Shown: positions 45,873 to 56,309 of the stretch, one piece after another
Numbering within the stretch: the first letter of the stretch is position 1
How the letters are laid out: the number at the start of each line of letters is the position of its first letter
Assembly: GCF_000174355.1 (NCBI RefSeq)
Contig: NZ_ACIS01000002.1
Coordinates: 124,001-188,000, forward strand
From: Pseudogulbenkiania ferrooxidans 2002
GTDB taxonomy: Bacteria > Pseudomonadota > Gammaproteobacteria > Burkholderiales > Chromobacteriaceae
Direction: 5' to 3'
DNA: 64,000 bases
Notes under the pieces: model-generated
The model's input: only the letters and a program-made list of their open reading frames with translations
Database searches by the model: none
Told to the model about the DNA's origin: nothing
Program-made: the position numbers and the translations under genes

Positions 45873-46970
45873 CTAGCGCGGATAGATCGCACCTAGCACG
45901 CGCGGACCGCGCGCGCCCGTTACGGCTGCCAGATTGCCCGGTTCGCGATGGATCAGCTGGCGCGCCAGCCAGGCGAAGGCAGCGGCCTCGACCTGGTGCA
46001 CCGGCAAGCCTAGCACGGCAGTGGTGGAGAGTTGGCGTCCCGGCAAGGCTTCGGCCAACCTTGCCATCAGGCGATCGTTCATGGCGCCGCCGCCGCAGAC
46101 ATAGACAGAGGAAGCGGTAGGCGCCCAGCGCTCGACGGCGTCGGCAATACTGACCGCGGTCAGTTCCAGCAGGGTAGCCTGGATGTCGGCCGGAGCCAAT
46201 TCGGACCCTGCGAGATGGGCATCCAGCCAGGTCAGATCGAACAGGTCCCGGCCGGTGCTCTTGGGCGGTTCCGCGGCGAAAAACGGTTCGGCCAGCAGGC
46301 TTTCCAACAGCGTGGCGTCGACCTGGCCGGACGCCGCCCAGCCGCCGCTCTGGTCGAAACGGGCGCCGGTATGGCGATGACACCAGGCGTCCATCAGGAT
46401 ATTGCCTGGACCGCAGTCGAAGCCGATGACCGGCTGCTCGGGGTCGAGCCGGGTGAGGTTGCTGATGCCGCCGATGTTGACGATAGCGTGGGCCTGCTCC
46501 GGATGCGCAAACAGCGCCTCGTGGAAGGCAGGCACCAGCGGTGCGCCGTGTCCGCCCGCAGCGATGTCGCGGCTGCGGAAATCGCCACAGACGTCGATGC
46601 CGGTGGCTTCGGCCAGACCGGCGAGGTTGCCGATCTGCAGCGTGTAACCGGCGTGTGGGGCATGGCGGATGGTCTGGCCATGACAACCGATGGCGGTGAT
46701 GTCGGCGGCACTCAGCCCACCCGTATCCAGCACGCCTCGCACGGCTTCGGCGTACAAGCCGGCCAGGGTGTTACCCAGGCGCGCCGCCCGGTCCAGCTCG
46801 TTGCCGTCGGCCGGTTGCAAGGCCAGCACGGCGTCGCGCACCAGCGCAGGGTAGGGCACGAAGAAATCGACAGTCACGTTGCAGTTGCCGTCGTCGTCGA
46901 AGGTGGCCAGCACCGCGTCGACACCGTCGAGGCTGGTGCCCGACATCAGTCCGATATAGCGTTCAGTCAT
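45873..46970 (-). CDS. anmK: Anhydro-N-acetylmuramic acid kinase
   Basis: 365 residues. YIGLMSGTSLDGVDAVLATF holds the phosphate-1 loop, and IGCHGQTIRHAPH, NIGGISNLTRL and GFDCGPGN are family motifs; VCGGGAMNDRLMARL is near the C-terminus. It phosphorylates 1,6-anhydro-MurNAc in peptidoglycan recycling. Its ATG overlaps the stop of the M23 peptidase gene upstream on the same strand, joining cell wall hydrolysis and recycling in one operon. Confidence 0.96.
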   Translation of the reverse strand: MTERYIGLMSGTSLDGVDAVLATFDDDGNCNVTVDFFVPYPALVRDAVLALQPADGNELDRAARLGNTLAGLYAEAVRGVLDTGGLSAADITAIGCHGQTIRHAPHAGYTLQIGNLAGLAEATGIDVCGDFRSRDIAAGGHGAPLVPAFHEALFAHPEQAHAIVNIGGISNLTRLDPEQPVIGFDCGPGNILMDAWCHRHTGARFDQSGGWAASGQVDATLLESLLAEPFFAAEPPKSTGRDLFDLTWLDAHLAGSELAPADIQATLLELTAVSIADAVERWAPTASSVYVCGGGAMNDRLMARLAEALPGRQLSTTAVLGLPVHQVEAAAFAWLARQLIHREPGNLAAVTGARGPRVLGAIYPR

Positions 46971-48307
46971 CAGTCCAGTTGGGCTACCGTTACCGGCAGC
47001 TCTCGCAGTAGCTTGAGGTTGGCAGAAAGCTTAACGCTGCTTTGGCGGAAGGCCAAGCGTTGCTGGGCGGACAGGCCCGGTGTCGGCAGCGCGGCGGTGG
47101 ACGGGTCGACCGCCTCGTTGTTGATGCGCACCTCGAAATGCAGGTGCGGACCGGTGGAGCGGCCGGTGGAGCCGACGTAACCGATCAGATCGCCCGCCTT
47201 GACGCTTTTGCCGGCATGCATGCCCGGCGCAAAGCGGCTCATGTGGCCGTATAGCGTCGACATTTTGGCACTGTGGCGGATGACGACGACGTTGCCGTAG
47301 CCGTTTTCGGTCTCGGCGGTGGCGACGATGCCGTCGGCCGGGGCGACGATCGGCGTACCGGTGACGGCGGCGTAGTCCACCCCCTTGTGCATGCGCAGCG
47401 AGTGCAACACCGGGTGGTAGCGCATGCCGTAACCGGAACTGATGCGCGCACCGCGCACCGGCTGTTCGTTGAAGCCTTTCTTGATCGGATTGCCGTTTTC
47501 GTCGTAGTAGGCGCCGGATTCGCTGTCGTGAGCGAAGTAGTAGGCACGGTAACTCTGCCCGCCATGCTCGACCTCGGCTGCCAGCAGGTTGCCGTTGGCG
47601 ATCGGCGAGCCGTTGAACAGCAGGCTTTCGAATACCAGGTTGATGCGGTCACCCTGTTTCAGACTGGCGAGTTCGAAGCGGTCGGTAAAGATTTCGTTGA
47701 GCTGGGCGCGAATCTCTGGCGGCACCCCGGCACGCGACAGGGCCGCACCGACGCCTCCGGACTCGATGTCGATCGAGCGCATCGACTGGATGGTCTGGGT
47801 TTCCAGCGGATCGGCACTGGCGCGCCATTGACCATTGGCCTTTTCAATGGCGACCATGACTTGCTCGCCGTTTTCATCGTCGTTCAGGAAACGCAGGCCA
47901 AACAGTTCGCCGGCGTCGTTGGTCTGCACCGAGAGTGTCTGACCGTCCTTGAGCTTGAGCAGGTTCTTCGACAGCGGACTGGAATTGAGGAAGCGCTGGG
48001 CTTCGCCGTCGCCGACACCGAGGCGGTTGAGCAGCCGCCCGAGGGTGTCGCCGCGCTGGACCTGTTCGTCACGCCAGTAGGGCGTGGTGCTGACACTGGA
48101 GGTGTAGACGGGCAAGGCCAGGCGCTGGGTGACGGTTTCAACATCGATGTGCGGCGGTTCGGGCTGATCACCGTTGCCGGCCACGGCAAACGCCGTCACC
48201 ACGCCGAACAGGGGCAGGGAAGCGGCCAGGCCGAGCCAGCTCAGGCGGTGATTCATCAGGCGATGCACACAACTTTGCGGTAACTTGAGCAGTTTGCGAT
48301 AATCCAT
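46970..48307 (-). CDS. M23-family peptidoglycan DD-endopeptidase (MepM-like)
   Basis: 445 residues. One N-terminal transmembrane segment (LSWLGLAASLPLFGVVTAFAV, about residues 23-43), then a LysM-like and an opacity-associated domain around VQRGDTLGRLLNRLGVG. The C-terminal LytM domain has the zinc ligands in SGYGMRYHPVL, MHKGVDYAA and GPHLHFEVRIN. It would cut cross-links in the periplasm, allowing wall growth. It is divergent from tyrS and overlaps anmK. Confidence 0.92.
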   Translation of the reverse strand: MDYRKLLKLPQSCVHRLMNHRLSWLGLAASLPLFGVVTAFAVAGNGDQPEPPHIDVETVTQRLALPVYTSSVSTTPYWRDEQVQRGDTLGRLLNRLGVGDGEAQRFLNSSPLSKNLLKLKDGQTLSVQTNDAGELFGLRFLNDDENGEQVMVAIEKANGQWRASADPLETQTIQSMRSIDIESGGVGAALSRAGVPPEIRAQLNEIFTDRFELASLKQGDRINLVFESLLFNGSPIANGNLLAAEVEHGGQSYRAYYFAHDSESGAYYDENGNPIKKGFNEQPVRGARISSGYGMRYHPVLHSLRMHKGVDYAAVTGTPIVAPADGIVATAETENGYGNVVVIRHSAKMSTLYGHMSRFAPGMHAGKSVKAGDLIGYVGSTGRSTGPHLHFEVRINNEAVDPSTAALPTPGLSAQQRLAFRQSSVKLSANLKLLRELPVTVAQLD

Positions 48308-48550
48308 TGTTCTCTAGAGTCTGGGCAGGGAGCGTTTCCTGCCTTGCGTAAATTCAGTATGCCAACGAGAAGGGCCGTTCCAGCCAACCTCGCCTTGGTC
48401 CCCCTGCGAACGCGATGAGTTCCGGGGCAAAGCGCGCATACTAACAGATGCCCCCCGCCGGGTGAACCCTAATCTCCAGATAAAACAGGGACATATCGCA
48501 ACTTCCTGGTGGAGAAACCGGCGGAAATTACAGGTAACAAGGATCACTGA

Positions 48551-49771
48551 ATGACCACCGTTGCACGTCCGGACATTTCCATCGACGACGCTCTCGCCGT
48601 CATCAAGCGTGGCGCCGAAGAGGTGCTGATCGAAGCGGAACTGATCGCAAAACTGAAGGAAAACCGCCCGCTGCGCGTCAAGGCCGGCTTCGACCCGACC
48701 GCTCCCGACCTGCACCTGGGCCACACCGTGGTGCTGACCAAGATGCGTCAGCTGCAGGACCTGGGTCACCGGATCATGTTCCTGATCGGCGATTTCACCG
48801 GCATGATCGGCGACCCATCCGGCAAGAACACCACCCGTCCGCCGCTGACGCCGGAACAGATCCAGATCAACGCCAAGACCTACGCCGAGCAGGTCTACAA
48901 GATTCTCGACCCGGCCAAGACCGAGATCTGCTTCAACTCCAAGTGGCTGGGCGAGCTGGGCGCCGCCGGCATGCTGCGCTTGGCGGCCGGTTCGACCGTG
49001 GCCCGCATGTTGGAACGCGACGACTTCCACAAGCGCTTCCACGGCAACCAGCCGATCGCCATCCACGAATTCATGTACCCGCTGATGCAGGGTTACGATT
49101 CGGTGGCGATGCAGGCCGACATCGAACTGGGCGGCACCGACCAGAAATTCAACCTGCTGATGGGCCGCACCCTGCAGCAGCAGCACGGGCAGAAGCCGCA
49201 GTGCGTGATCATGATGCCGCTCTTGGAAGGCCTGGACGGCGTCAACAAAATGTCCAAGTCGCTCGGCAACTACATCGGCATCGCCGAGCCGGCCAGCGAG
49301 ATTTTCGGCAAGGTGATGTCGATCTCCGACACGCTGATGTGGCGCTACTACGAGCTGGTCTCGTTCCGCCCGCTGAACGAGATCGCCCAGTTCAAGCAGG
49401 AAGTGGCCGAGGGTCGCAACCCGCGCGACATCAAGGTGCTGCTGGCGCAGGAACTGGTGGCGCGCTTCCACAGCGAGCAGGCGGCAATCGATGCGCTGGC
49501 CGACTTCGAGGCGCGCTTCCAGAAGAACGCCATCCCCGACGACCTACCGGAAGTGACCGTGACCCTCGACGGCGCGGCGATGGCGATCGGCAACGTGCTG
49601 AAAGAGGCGCAACTGGTGGCGTCGACCTCGGAAGCGCTGCGCATGATCCAGCAGGGCGGCGTCAAGGTCGACGGCGAGAAGGTGGAAGACAAGGGCCTGC
49701 AACTGGACCGCGGGGTGACCGTGGTGCTGCAGGTGGGGAAGAGGAAGTTTGCCCGCGTGACGCTGGCCTGA
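48551..49771 (+). CDS. tyrS: Tyrosyl-tRNA synthetase
   Basis: 406 residues, the length of the second (TyrZ-like) bacterial type. The HIGH motif is HLGH ([13 protein letters not shown], about residue 57), the KMSKS motif is intact in NKMSKSLGN, and a C-terminal S4 domain occupies the last 65 residues ([18 protein letters not shown]). It charges tRNA-Tyr in the cytoplasm. The divergent M23 peptidase gene is a common neighbour in Neisseriales. Confidence 0.97.
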   Translation: MTTVARPDISIDDALAVIKRGAEEVLIEAELIAKLKENRPLRVKAGFDPTAPDLHLGHTVVLTKMRQLQDLGHRIMFLIGDFTGMIGDPSGKNTTRPPLTPEQIQINAKTYAEQVYKILDPAKTEICFNSKWLGELGAAGMLRLAAGSTVARMLERDDFHKRFHGNQPIAIHEFMYPLMQGYDSVAMQADIELGGTDQKFNLLMGRTLQQQHGQKPQCVIMMPLLEGLDGVNKMSKSLGNYIGIAEPASEIFGKVMSISDTLMWRYYELVSFRPLNEIAQFKQEVAEGRNPRDIKVLLAQELVARFHSEQAAIDALADFEARFQKNAIPDDLPEVTVTLDGAAMAIGNVLKEAQLVASTSEALRMIQQGGVKVDGEKVEDKGLQLDRGVTVVLQVGKRKFARVTLA

Positions 49772-49968
49772 GAACACGTGAATAAATCTGCTGCGCGTCC
49801 CTGATCAGGGCTCATGCGCTGCTCTGAGCGTGCGAATCTCTGGAAGGGATTCGCTCAGCCATGATCCTCATGGACAATGTGACCATTCCGGTTCCTGTGC
49901 TGCTCTTCACCCCGCTGAGGGTCGCTCACGACGATTTCTTTCACGCGTTCCGAACCTTCTCATCTTGC

Positions 49969-49992
49969 GACGCCGCGCCCCTGCGCGGCGTC
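49969..49992 (+). promoter_or_regulatory. Strong hairpin in the leader of the rpfE-like gene
   Basis: GACGCCGCGC pairs perfectly with GCGCGGCGTC around CCCT, 25 bases before the ATG at 50018. No T-run follows. It may be a weak terminator or leader structure; the remaining 49772-49968 shows nothing else. Confidence 0.35.
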
Positions 49993-50017
49993 GTCATTCC
50001 CACCTGGATTCCGCTCA

Positions 50018-51040
50018 ATGAAACTGACCCTGATCGTCCCTGGCTTGAGCTGGCTCGACGCCCACGACGGCGCCGAGGTGCTCAAGGGACTGGCGCTGCC
50101 GGCGCTGGCGACCTTGCTCGGCCGCGCCCGGATCGACGCCGCGCCAGGCCCCCTGTCGGCACTGACCGCCCAGAGCTTCGGCCTCTCGCATCTCGCCCCG
50201 GCACGCCAAGACGCCCTCGCTGCCGGTCTGGATGCCGCCACCGGCCACTGGCTGATCGCCGATCCGGTGCACGTGCGCATCGACCGCGACCGCGCGCTGC
50301 TGGCCGACGTCGGGGTGATGAACCTGGCGCAGCACGAGGCCGACGCCCTGGTCGGGAGCCTGAACCGGCACTTCGCCGAGGACGGCATGACCTTCTACGC
50401 GCCGCAACCCGGGCGCTGGTACGTTCGGCTGGCCGCTGCCAGCGGCGCCCGCTTCACCCCGCTGATGGATGCGGTGGGGGAGAACATCAACGAGCACCTG
50501 CCGGGCGGCAGCAATGGGCTGACGTGGAGCCGCTGGCTCAACGAGATGCAGATGCTGCTCTACACTCACCCCACCAACGATCAGCGCGAGGCGCAGGGCG
50601 AGGTGAGCGTCAACAGCGTCTGGCTGTGGGGCGAGGACGAAGCGGGGACCCAGCCGATGACACCGGAGGCACGGCTATTCAGCGACGACCCCACCTGGCA
50701 GGGGTTGGCGCGACAGGCCGGGCAGCGCGCCGACAGCGTTCCGTTTGCCTTTGACGCGCTGGCCGAGACCCTGCATGGCGAAGCCTCCGCGCTGGTGCAT
50801 CTCGACCGCCTGCTCGCACCGGCGCAGTACCGCGACGCCTGGGGCTGGCGTGACACGCTGATGCAGCTGGAGACTGACTGGTTCGCGCCGCTGTTGCCCG
50901 CTCTCAAGTCCGGCCGAATCGGCCAGCTCACCCTGACGACGCACGGCCCGGCCGGTTTTTCGGCCAACGTGACCCGTTCCGACCTGTGGAAATTCTGGCG
51001 CCGCGCGCGTCCGCTCACTTCGTTCTATCCCGCCGAATGA
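50018..51040 (+). CDS. RpfE-like uncharacterised protein (phosphoglycerate mutase-like annotation)
   Basis: 340 residues. The protein is cytoplasmic with an alkaline phosphatase-like N-terminus (LTLIVPGLSWLDAHDG) and a long Trp-rich middle (GLTWSRWLNEMQMLLY, VNSVWLWGEDE). It resembles the proteins beside recJ in betaproteobacteria and Xanthomonas, labelled regulatory protein RpfE. The metal-binding sets of true cofactor-independent phosphoglycerate mutases are not visible. Its stop overlaps the recJ start (ATGA), so the two are cotranslated; a role linked to RecJ is only inferred. Confidence 0.7.
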   Translation: MKLTLIVPGLSWLDAHDGAEVLKGLALPALATLLGRARIDAAPGPLSALTAQSFGLSHLAPARQDALAAGLDAATGHWLIADPVHVRIDRDRALLADVGVMNLAQHEADALVGSLNRHFAEDGMTFYAPQPGRWYVRLAAASGARFTPLMDAVGENINEHLPGGSNGLTWSRWLNEMQMLLYTHPTNDQREAQGEVSVNSVWLWGEDEAGTQPMTPEARLFSDDPTWQGLARQAGQRADSVPFAFDALAETLHGEASALVHLDRLLAPAQYRDAWGWRDTLMQLETDWFAPLLPALKSGRIGQLTLTTHGPAGFSANVTRSDLWKFWRRARPLTSFYPAE

Positions 51041-52752
51041 CTCGCATCCAGACCCGCTCCGTCCCGCCCGATCACCACGCCGCGCTGCAGGCACAAGGCA
51101 TCAGCCCGCTGATGTCGCGCCTGTTCGCCGCGCGCGGCATCACCAGCCATGCCGAACTCGACTGCAGCCTGAAGGCGCTGCTGCCGTTCCAGCAGCTCAA
51201 GAACATCGATGCCATGGCGCGCCGACTGGCCGACGCCATCGCCCGACGCGAGCGCCTGCTGGTCGTGGCCGATTACGATGCCGATGGCGCCACTGCCTGC
51301 AGCGTGGCGATGAAGGGATTGGCGGCGCACGGCGCCATCGTCGACTTCATCGTGCCCAATCGCTTCGAGTACGGCTACGGCCTGACGCCGGAGATCGTCG
51401 AACTGGCGGCGCAGCACCGGCCCGACATCATCGTCACCGTCGACAACGGCATCGCCAGCGTCGCCGGGGTAGAGGCCGCCAAGGCGCGCGGCATCGAGGT
51501 ACTGGTCACCGACCACCACCTGCCGGGCGACACGCTGCCGGACGCACTGATCGTCAACCCCAACCAGCCGGGCTGCCCGTTTCCGTCGAAGAACCTGGCC
51601 GGCGTCGGCGTGATGTTCTACGTGCTGATGGCGTTGCGCGCCGAGATGCGCGCGCGCGGAGCGTTCGGTGACAAGCCGGAGCCCAACCTGGGCGAACTGC
51701 TCGACTACGTCGCGCTCGGCACCGTGGCCGACGTGGTGCGGCTCGACCAGAACAACCGCATCCTGGTCGAGAACGGCCTGCGCCGCATGCGCGCCGGGCG
51801 CATGACGCCGGGCATCGCCGCGCTGTTCCGCGTCGCCGGGCGCATGGTGCACAAGGCCAACACCTTCGATCTCGGCTTCACGCTCGGTCCGCGCCTGAAC
51901 GCCGCTGGCCGGCTCGACGACATGAGCCTCGGCATCGCCTGCCTGCTGGCGGCCACCGAAAGCCAGGCCATGAAGCTGGCGCAGGAACTGGACGCGCTGA
52001 ACCGTGAGCGGCGCCAGATCGAGCACGGCATGCAGGACGAGGCGCTGGCGGTGCTCGCCAGCATCGATCCGGCCGAACGCTACACGCTGGCCCTATACCG
52101 CGACGACTGGCACCAGGGCGTGGTCGGCATCGTCGCCTCGCGCCTAAAGGAACGTTTCCACCGGCCGTCCATCGTATTCGCGCCGGGTGACGAGGGCGAA
52201 ATCAAGGGCTCCGGACGCTCGATTCCCGGCTTCCACCTGCGTGACGCGCTCGACCTGGTGTCCAAGCGCCATCCTGGGCTGCTGCGCAAGTTCGGCGGCC
52301 ACGCCATGGCCGCCGGCCTGACCATCGCCGAAGTCGATTTCCCCGCCTTCTGTCAGGCTTTCGAAACCGTGGCGCGCGAATGGATGAGCGAGCAGCAGCT
52401 GACGCGCACGCTGGAGACCGATGGCAGCCTCGGGCCGCGCGAACTGCACCTGGGTTTTGCCGAGGAACTGGCGGCGCAGGTATGGGGGCAGGGTTTCCCG
52501 CCGCCGACCTTCTGCGACCGCTTCCACGTGATGCAGCAGCGCATCGTCGGCGACAAGCACCTCAAGCTGCGGCTGCTCAAGGATGGCCAGGAATTTGACG
52601 CCATGCGATTCAACCAGGTGGACTGGCTGCCCGACGAGATCGAGGCGGTGTACCAGGTGGTAGCCAACGAATGGCAGAGCCGCAAGGAGCTGCAGATTTA
52701 CCTCGACCACTGGCAGCTGCCGGCCGGGCAGGGCGACCGACAGTCAGCCTGA
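51037..52752 (+). CDS. recJ: Single-strand-specific 5'-3' exonuclease RecJ
   Basis: 571 residues from an ATGA overlap with the previous gene; an upstream in-frame start would overlap by 50 bp. DHH phosphoesterase motifs are present: VVADYDADGATAC, VTVDNGIAS, TDHHLPGDTLP (DHH), and the DHHA1 domain includes GFHLRDALDLV and RKFGGHAMAAGLTI. It digests single-stranded DNA in recombination and mismatch repair. The last 449 bp and the following 228 bp are repeated in tandem immediately downstream. Confidence 0.96.
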   Translation: MTRIQTRSVPPDHHAALQAQGISPLMSRLFAARGITSHAELDCSLKALLPFQQLKNIDAMARRLADAIARRERLLVVADYDADGATACSVAMKGLAAHGAIVDFIVPNRFEYGYGLTPEIVELAAQHRPDIIVTVDNGIASVAGVEAAKARGIEVLVTDHHLPGDTLPDALIVNPNQPGCPFPSKNLAGVGVMFYVLMALRAEMRARGAFGDKPEPNLGELLDYVALGTVADVVRLDQNNRILVENGLRRMRAGRMTPGIAALFRVAGRMVHKANTFDLGFTLGPRLNAAGRLDDMSLGIACLLAATESQAMKLAQELDALNRERRQIEHGMQDEALAVLASIDPAERYTLALYRDDWHQGVVGIVASRLKERFHRPSIVFAPGDEGEIKGSGRSIPGFHLRDALDLVSKRHPGLLRKFGGHAMAAGLTIAEVDFPAFCQAFETVAREWMSEQQLTRTLETDGSLGPRELHLGFAEELAAQVWGQGFPPPTFCDRFHVMQQRIVGDKHLKLRLLKDGQEFDAMRFNQVDWLPDEIEAVYQVVANEWQSRKELQIYLDHWQLPAGQGDRQSA

Positions 52753-52980
52753 AGAAAACCATGCAAGCCAATGAAACACCACAACAATAACTAGACTCGA
52801 TCTGACGCGTTCAAGCTCGAATCGGATCGAATATTCCGTCGCAAGGCTTTGCTGTTAAAGAAGAATCTCGGATCGATTGACGTGATGGATTGCCCGGCGT
52901 TGGAGGAGTGTTCGATCCATCCTCATAATCTAGCTTGATGAATCAACCCAAGCCACTGATTCAATATCGTTTTTCATCGA
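52304..52980 (+). repeat. First copy of a tandem duplication covering the recJ 3' end
   Basis: This 677-bp unit starts inside recJ at the CATGGCCGCCGG text and ends with TTTTTCATCGA in the spacer. It recurs directly behind itself as 52981-53658. Copy 1 carries the intact recJ end. Confidence 0.9.
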
Positions 52981-53658
52981 CCATGGCCGCCGGCCTGACC
53001 ATCGCCGAAGTCGATTTTCCCCCCTTTCTGTCAGGCTTTCGAAACATTGGTTGGGGCGTGTTTTATGAAAGAATCAGCAGTTGAATCTCGATCCGGAGAA
53101 AGAGGAGAGCCCTCGGAGCGCGTCTTCGGCACCCGGGTTGTGTTGTTTGAGGGGAGAAATCAGGTATTGTCGCAGGGATGCATCTCGACGAACTAGACAC
53201 CGACTCGCGGACGGACCTTCTCTTTCTTCGAGACAAGCGAACAACCTGCGTCTGCTCAAGGATGGCCAGGAATGAGACTCTATGCGATTCAGCCAGGTGG
53301 ACTGGCTGCCCCACGAGATCGAGGCGGTGTACCAGGTGGTAGCCAACGAATGGCAGAGCCGCAAGGAGCTGCAGATTTACCTCGACCACTTGCAGCTGCC
53401 GGCCGGGCAGGGCGACCGACAGTCATCCTGAAGAAAAACATGCAAGCCAATGAAACACCACAACAATAACTAGACTCGATCTGACGCGTTCAAGCTCGAA
53501 TCGGATCGAATATTCCGTCGCAAGGCTTGCTGTTAAAGAAGAATCTCGGATCGATTGACGTGATGGATTGCCCGGCGTTGGAGGAGTGTTCGATCCATCC
53601 TCATAATCTAGCTTGATGAATCAACCCAAGCCACTGATTCAATATCGTTTTTCATCGA
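52981..53658 (+). pseudogene. Second, decayed copy of the recJ 3' end
   Basis: The first 65 bp match recJ 52304-52368 with a few changes, and from 53246 onward the copy matches 52567-52980 almost exactly, with isolated substitutions and a one-base deletion (CTTTGC to CTTGC). The 200 bp between (53046-53245) are much diverged or replaced: only scattered identity to recJ remains, though the length is nearly kept. Frames are broken by stops, so no protein is expected. It probably arose by tandem duplication followed by uneven decay. Confidence 0.85.
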
Positions 53659-53721
53659 ATAAGCGCCGTCTCACAAGCCCCGAATCTATCTGAACTCATT
53701 TCGACAAGGCACGGATAAACA

Positions 53722-55317
53722 ATGGAAATTATCATCGGACTGCTGGTTGGCCTGATCGTGGGCGGCGCCGCATTGTGGTCGGTACAAAAATCGCGCGCCC
53801 AGGCCGAGTACCAACGCGGCCGCGGCGAAGCTTTGTCCGACAATGCGGCACTCGCCGCGCAGCTGAAGGCCTGCCAGATGCAGGTCGACGAACTGAAAGG
53901 GCGCGAGCGTGACCTGGCCGCCAAGTTGGCCGAAGCCCGCCAGCAGCTGAGTGATAGCCAGCAGCGCATCGCCAGCTATGCCACCCGTGCCCAGCGCGTG
54001 CCGGAGCTGGAACAGGTGCTGGGCGAGCGCGAGCGCGCCATCGAGCAGCTGACGCGCGAACTGCGCGACACCGCGAGCCAGCTGGCGGCGCGCGCCGAGC
54101 AGGGGCGTCAGCTGGAAGCCTCGCAGCTTCAGGTGATCAAGGAACGCGAACTGGCCACGAGGTTGGCCGAAGACATCACTCGACTGACTGCACGCGAGCA
54201 AGAGCTGGTCACCACGCTCGACAAGGAGCGTCAGCAGACGCGCGAAAAACTGGTGCTGCTCGACGAGGCCAAGGAGGCGCTATCCAACCAGTTCAAGGCG
54301 CTGGCCAGCGAAATCCTCGAAGAAAAATCGCGCCGCTTCACCGAGCAGAACAAGGAGAACCTCGGTTCGCTGCTGACGCCCTTGCACGAGCGCATCCAGA
54401 ACTTCGGCAAGCTGGTACAGGACACCTACGACAAGGATTCGAAGGAGCGCCTGACACTGGAGCAGGAACTGCGCCGGCTACAGGAACTCAACACTCGCCT
54501 CAATCACGACGCAGTGGCGCTGACCAACGCGCTCACCGGCGCCAACAGCAAAGCGCAGGGCACCTGGGGCGAAATGGTGCTGGAAAAGGTGCTGGAAACC
54601 TCCGGCCTGCACAAGGACCGCGAGTACCGCGTACAGGTGTCCGATACCGTGGAAACCGAGGACGGCAGCAGCCGCCGCTACCAACCGGACGTGGTGATCG
54701 ACCTGCCGGAAGGCAAGCAGTTAGTGGTGGATTCGAAGGTTTCGCTGAACGCCTACGTACGCTACACGGCGGCGGGCGACGACGTGCTGCGCGAGGCGGA
54801 GCTGAAAGCGCACATCGCCGCCATCCGCGCCCACATCCGCACCCTGTCGGAAAAGCGTTACCAGGACCTGTACAAGCTCAACACGCTCGACTTCGTGTTC
54901 ATGTTCGTGCCGGTGGAGCCGGCCTACCTGCTGGCGGTGCAGCACGACATGAGCCTGTTCAACGAGGCATTCGAGCGACGCATCATGATCGTCGGCCCGA
55001 GCACGCTCTTGGCCACGCTGCGTACCGTGGCCAGCATCTGGCGTTACGAGTACCAGAACCAGAACGCCCAGGAAATCGCCCGCCAGAGCGGGGCGATGTA
55101 CGACAAGTTCGTCGGCTTCGTCGACAGCATGGAAAAGCTCGGCAAGCAGCTCGACACCACCCGCGACACCTTCGGCGACGCCATGAAGAAACTGCAGAGC
55201 GGACGCGGCAACCTCATCAGCAGCGCCGAAAAACTGCGCAAACTGGGCATCAAGTCCAACAAGCAACTGGCCTCGCACCTGGCGCTGGAGTCCAGCGACG
55301 AAGCCGACGAGGAGTAA
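53722..55317 (+). CDS. rmuC: RmuC-family DNA recombination protein
   Basis: 531 residues. One N-terminal membrane anchor (MEIIIGLLVGLIVGGAALW), then about 170 residues of coiled coil (LAEARQQLSDSQQRIASYATRAQ and further), then the RmuC nuclease-like domain with GTWGEMVLEKVLETSGL, QPDVVIDLPEGKQLVVDSKVSLNAY and FVFMFVPVEPAYL. It limits inversions and rearrangements at repeats. It is next to recJ and a tandem duplication, which may be coincidence. Confidence 0.95.
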   Translation: MEIIIGLLVGLIVGGAALWSVQKSRAQAEYQRGRGEALSDNAALAAQLKACQMQVDELKGRERDLAAKLAEARQQLSDSQQRIASYATRAQRVPELEQVLGERERAIEQLTRELRDTASQLAARAEQGRQLEASQLQVIKERELATRLAEDITRLTAREQELVTTLDKERQQTREKLVLLDEAKEALSNQFKALASEILEEKSRRFTEQNKENLGSLLTPLHERIQNFGKLVQDTYDKDSKERLTLEQELRRLQELNTRLNHDAVALTNALTGANSKAQGTWGEMVLEKVLETSGLHKDREYRVQVSDTVETEDGSSRRYQPDVVIDLPEGKQLVVDSKVSLNAYVRYTAAGDDVLREAELKAHIAAIRAHIRTLSEKRYQDLYKLNTLDFVFMFVPVEPAYLLAVQHDMSLFNEAFERRIMIVGPSTLLATLRTVASIWRYEYQNQNAQEIARQSGAMYDKFVGFVDSMEKLGKQLDTTRDTFGDAMKKLQSGRGNLISSAEKLRKLGIKSNKQLASHLALESSDEADEE

Positions 55318-55324
55318 GCCGGCG

Positions 55325-56068
55325 TCAGGCCCGCACCAGCCGGAACCGCTCCCGGAATAGAAACCCCTGCACCAGATCGACCTCGAGCTCGCGCGCCAGC
55401 TCGAGGTCCTGCTCCGTCTCCACCCCCTCCAGCACGCACTGCTTGCCCAGCTCGCGCGCGTAGCCCAAGAGCGCCTTGAGCAGTCGCATCCCGGCCGGGT
55501 CGCCGCGCCGCGCCAGCCAGGAACGGTCGAATTTGAAATAGTCGACCCCGCCCAACAGCGTCAGCGACAGCATCGACTCCGGGCTGCCGATATCGTCCAG
55601 CGCCAGACGCACGCCGTGCGCCTTCAGGATCTCGGCCAAGCGCTGGCTCAGATGCGCCTCTTGCACGCTGGAATTCTCGATGATTTCCACCACCAGCCGT
55701 TGCGGCGACTCGAACAGCGCCAGCATCGGATGGCGGCGCTCGTCGCTGACCGGCTGCATGAAGGCATCCGGATCGACGTTCAGAAACAGCAGCCCCTCCA
55801 GCGGCGCAGCGGCAATCTGGAAGCGCTTGGCCAACAGCTCGACCTGGAACAAGGTGAAAGGAGAGTGGTGCAGGGCGTCGAACACCAGCTGTGGAGGCAG
55901 GGCCGTCCCGTCGCGTCGGTAGAAACGGGCCAGCGCTTAGTGACCCACCGTTGCCAGCGAAACCGTATCGACCAGAACCTGATATTCGGTACCGATGCGC
56001 TGGTGCTCTATCGTGTCCAGCAGGACGTCGACGGAGAGATCGGCAGGATGAGAAAGTAGCAAAGTCAT
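55325..56068 (-). pseudogene. EAL-domain cyclic-di-GMP phosphodiesterase stopped at the EAL motif
   Basis: Reading from ATG 56068 gives 43 codons, then TAA at 55939-55937, then 203 more sense codons to the natural stop. The stop stands where the Glu of EAL belongs (GH-stop-ALARF). All other EAL-domain residues remain: NVDPDAF, VEIIENS, ALDDIG, FKFDRSW, VLEGVET and VQGFLF. A single change of GAA to TAA explains the break. An internal GTG at 55885 could start a product lacking the catalytic Glu. The restored protein of 247 residues is a stand-alone EAL domain. Confidence 0.85.
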
Positions 56069-56309
56069 AGTGAGAATAATTATTGGTTTTATTTATCGAG
56101 ATTCTATCCCGTTTCATGATAAAAAGCTCAACAATCCTTGCCGCCAACCGGCCATGGCGAGGGGCTTCCCGCTTCAGCGCAGCGTGTTGACGACCCCGGC
56201 GATGCGCCCTGCCAGAACGGCGGCGGCGCAGGCTGAGCGGCAATTCGCCGTGCCCACCGGATTCATGGTCTAGATTTAGACTGTCGCGTGATCGATTGGA
56301 CCGCCTGCG

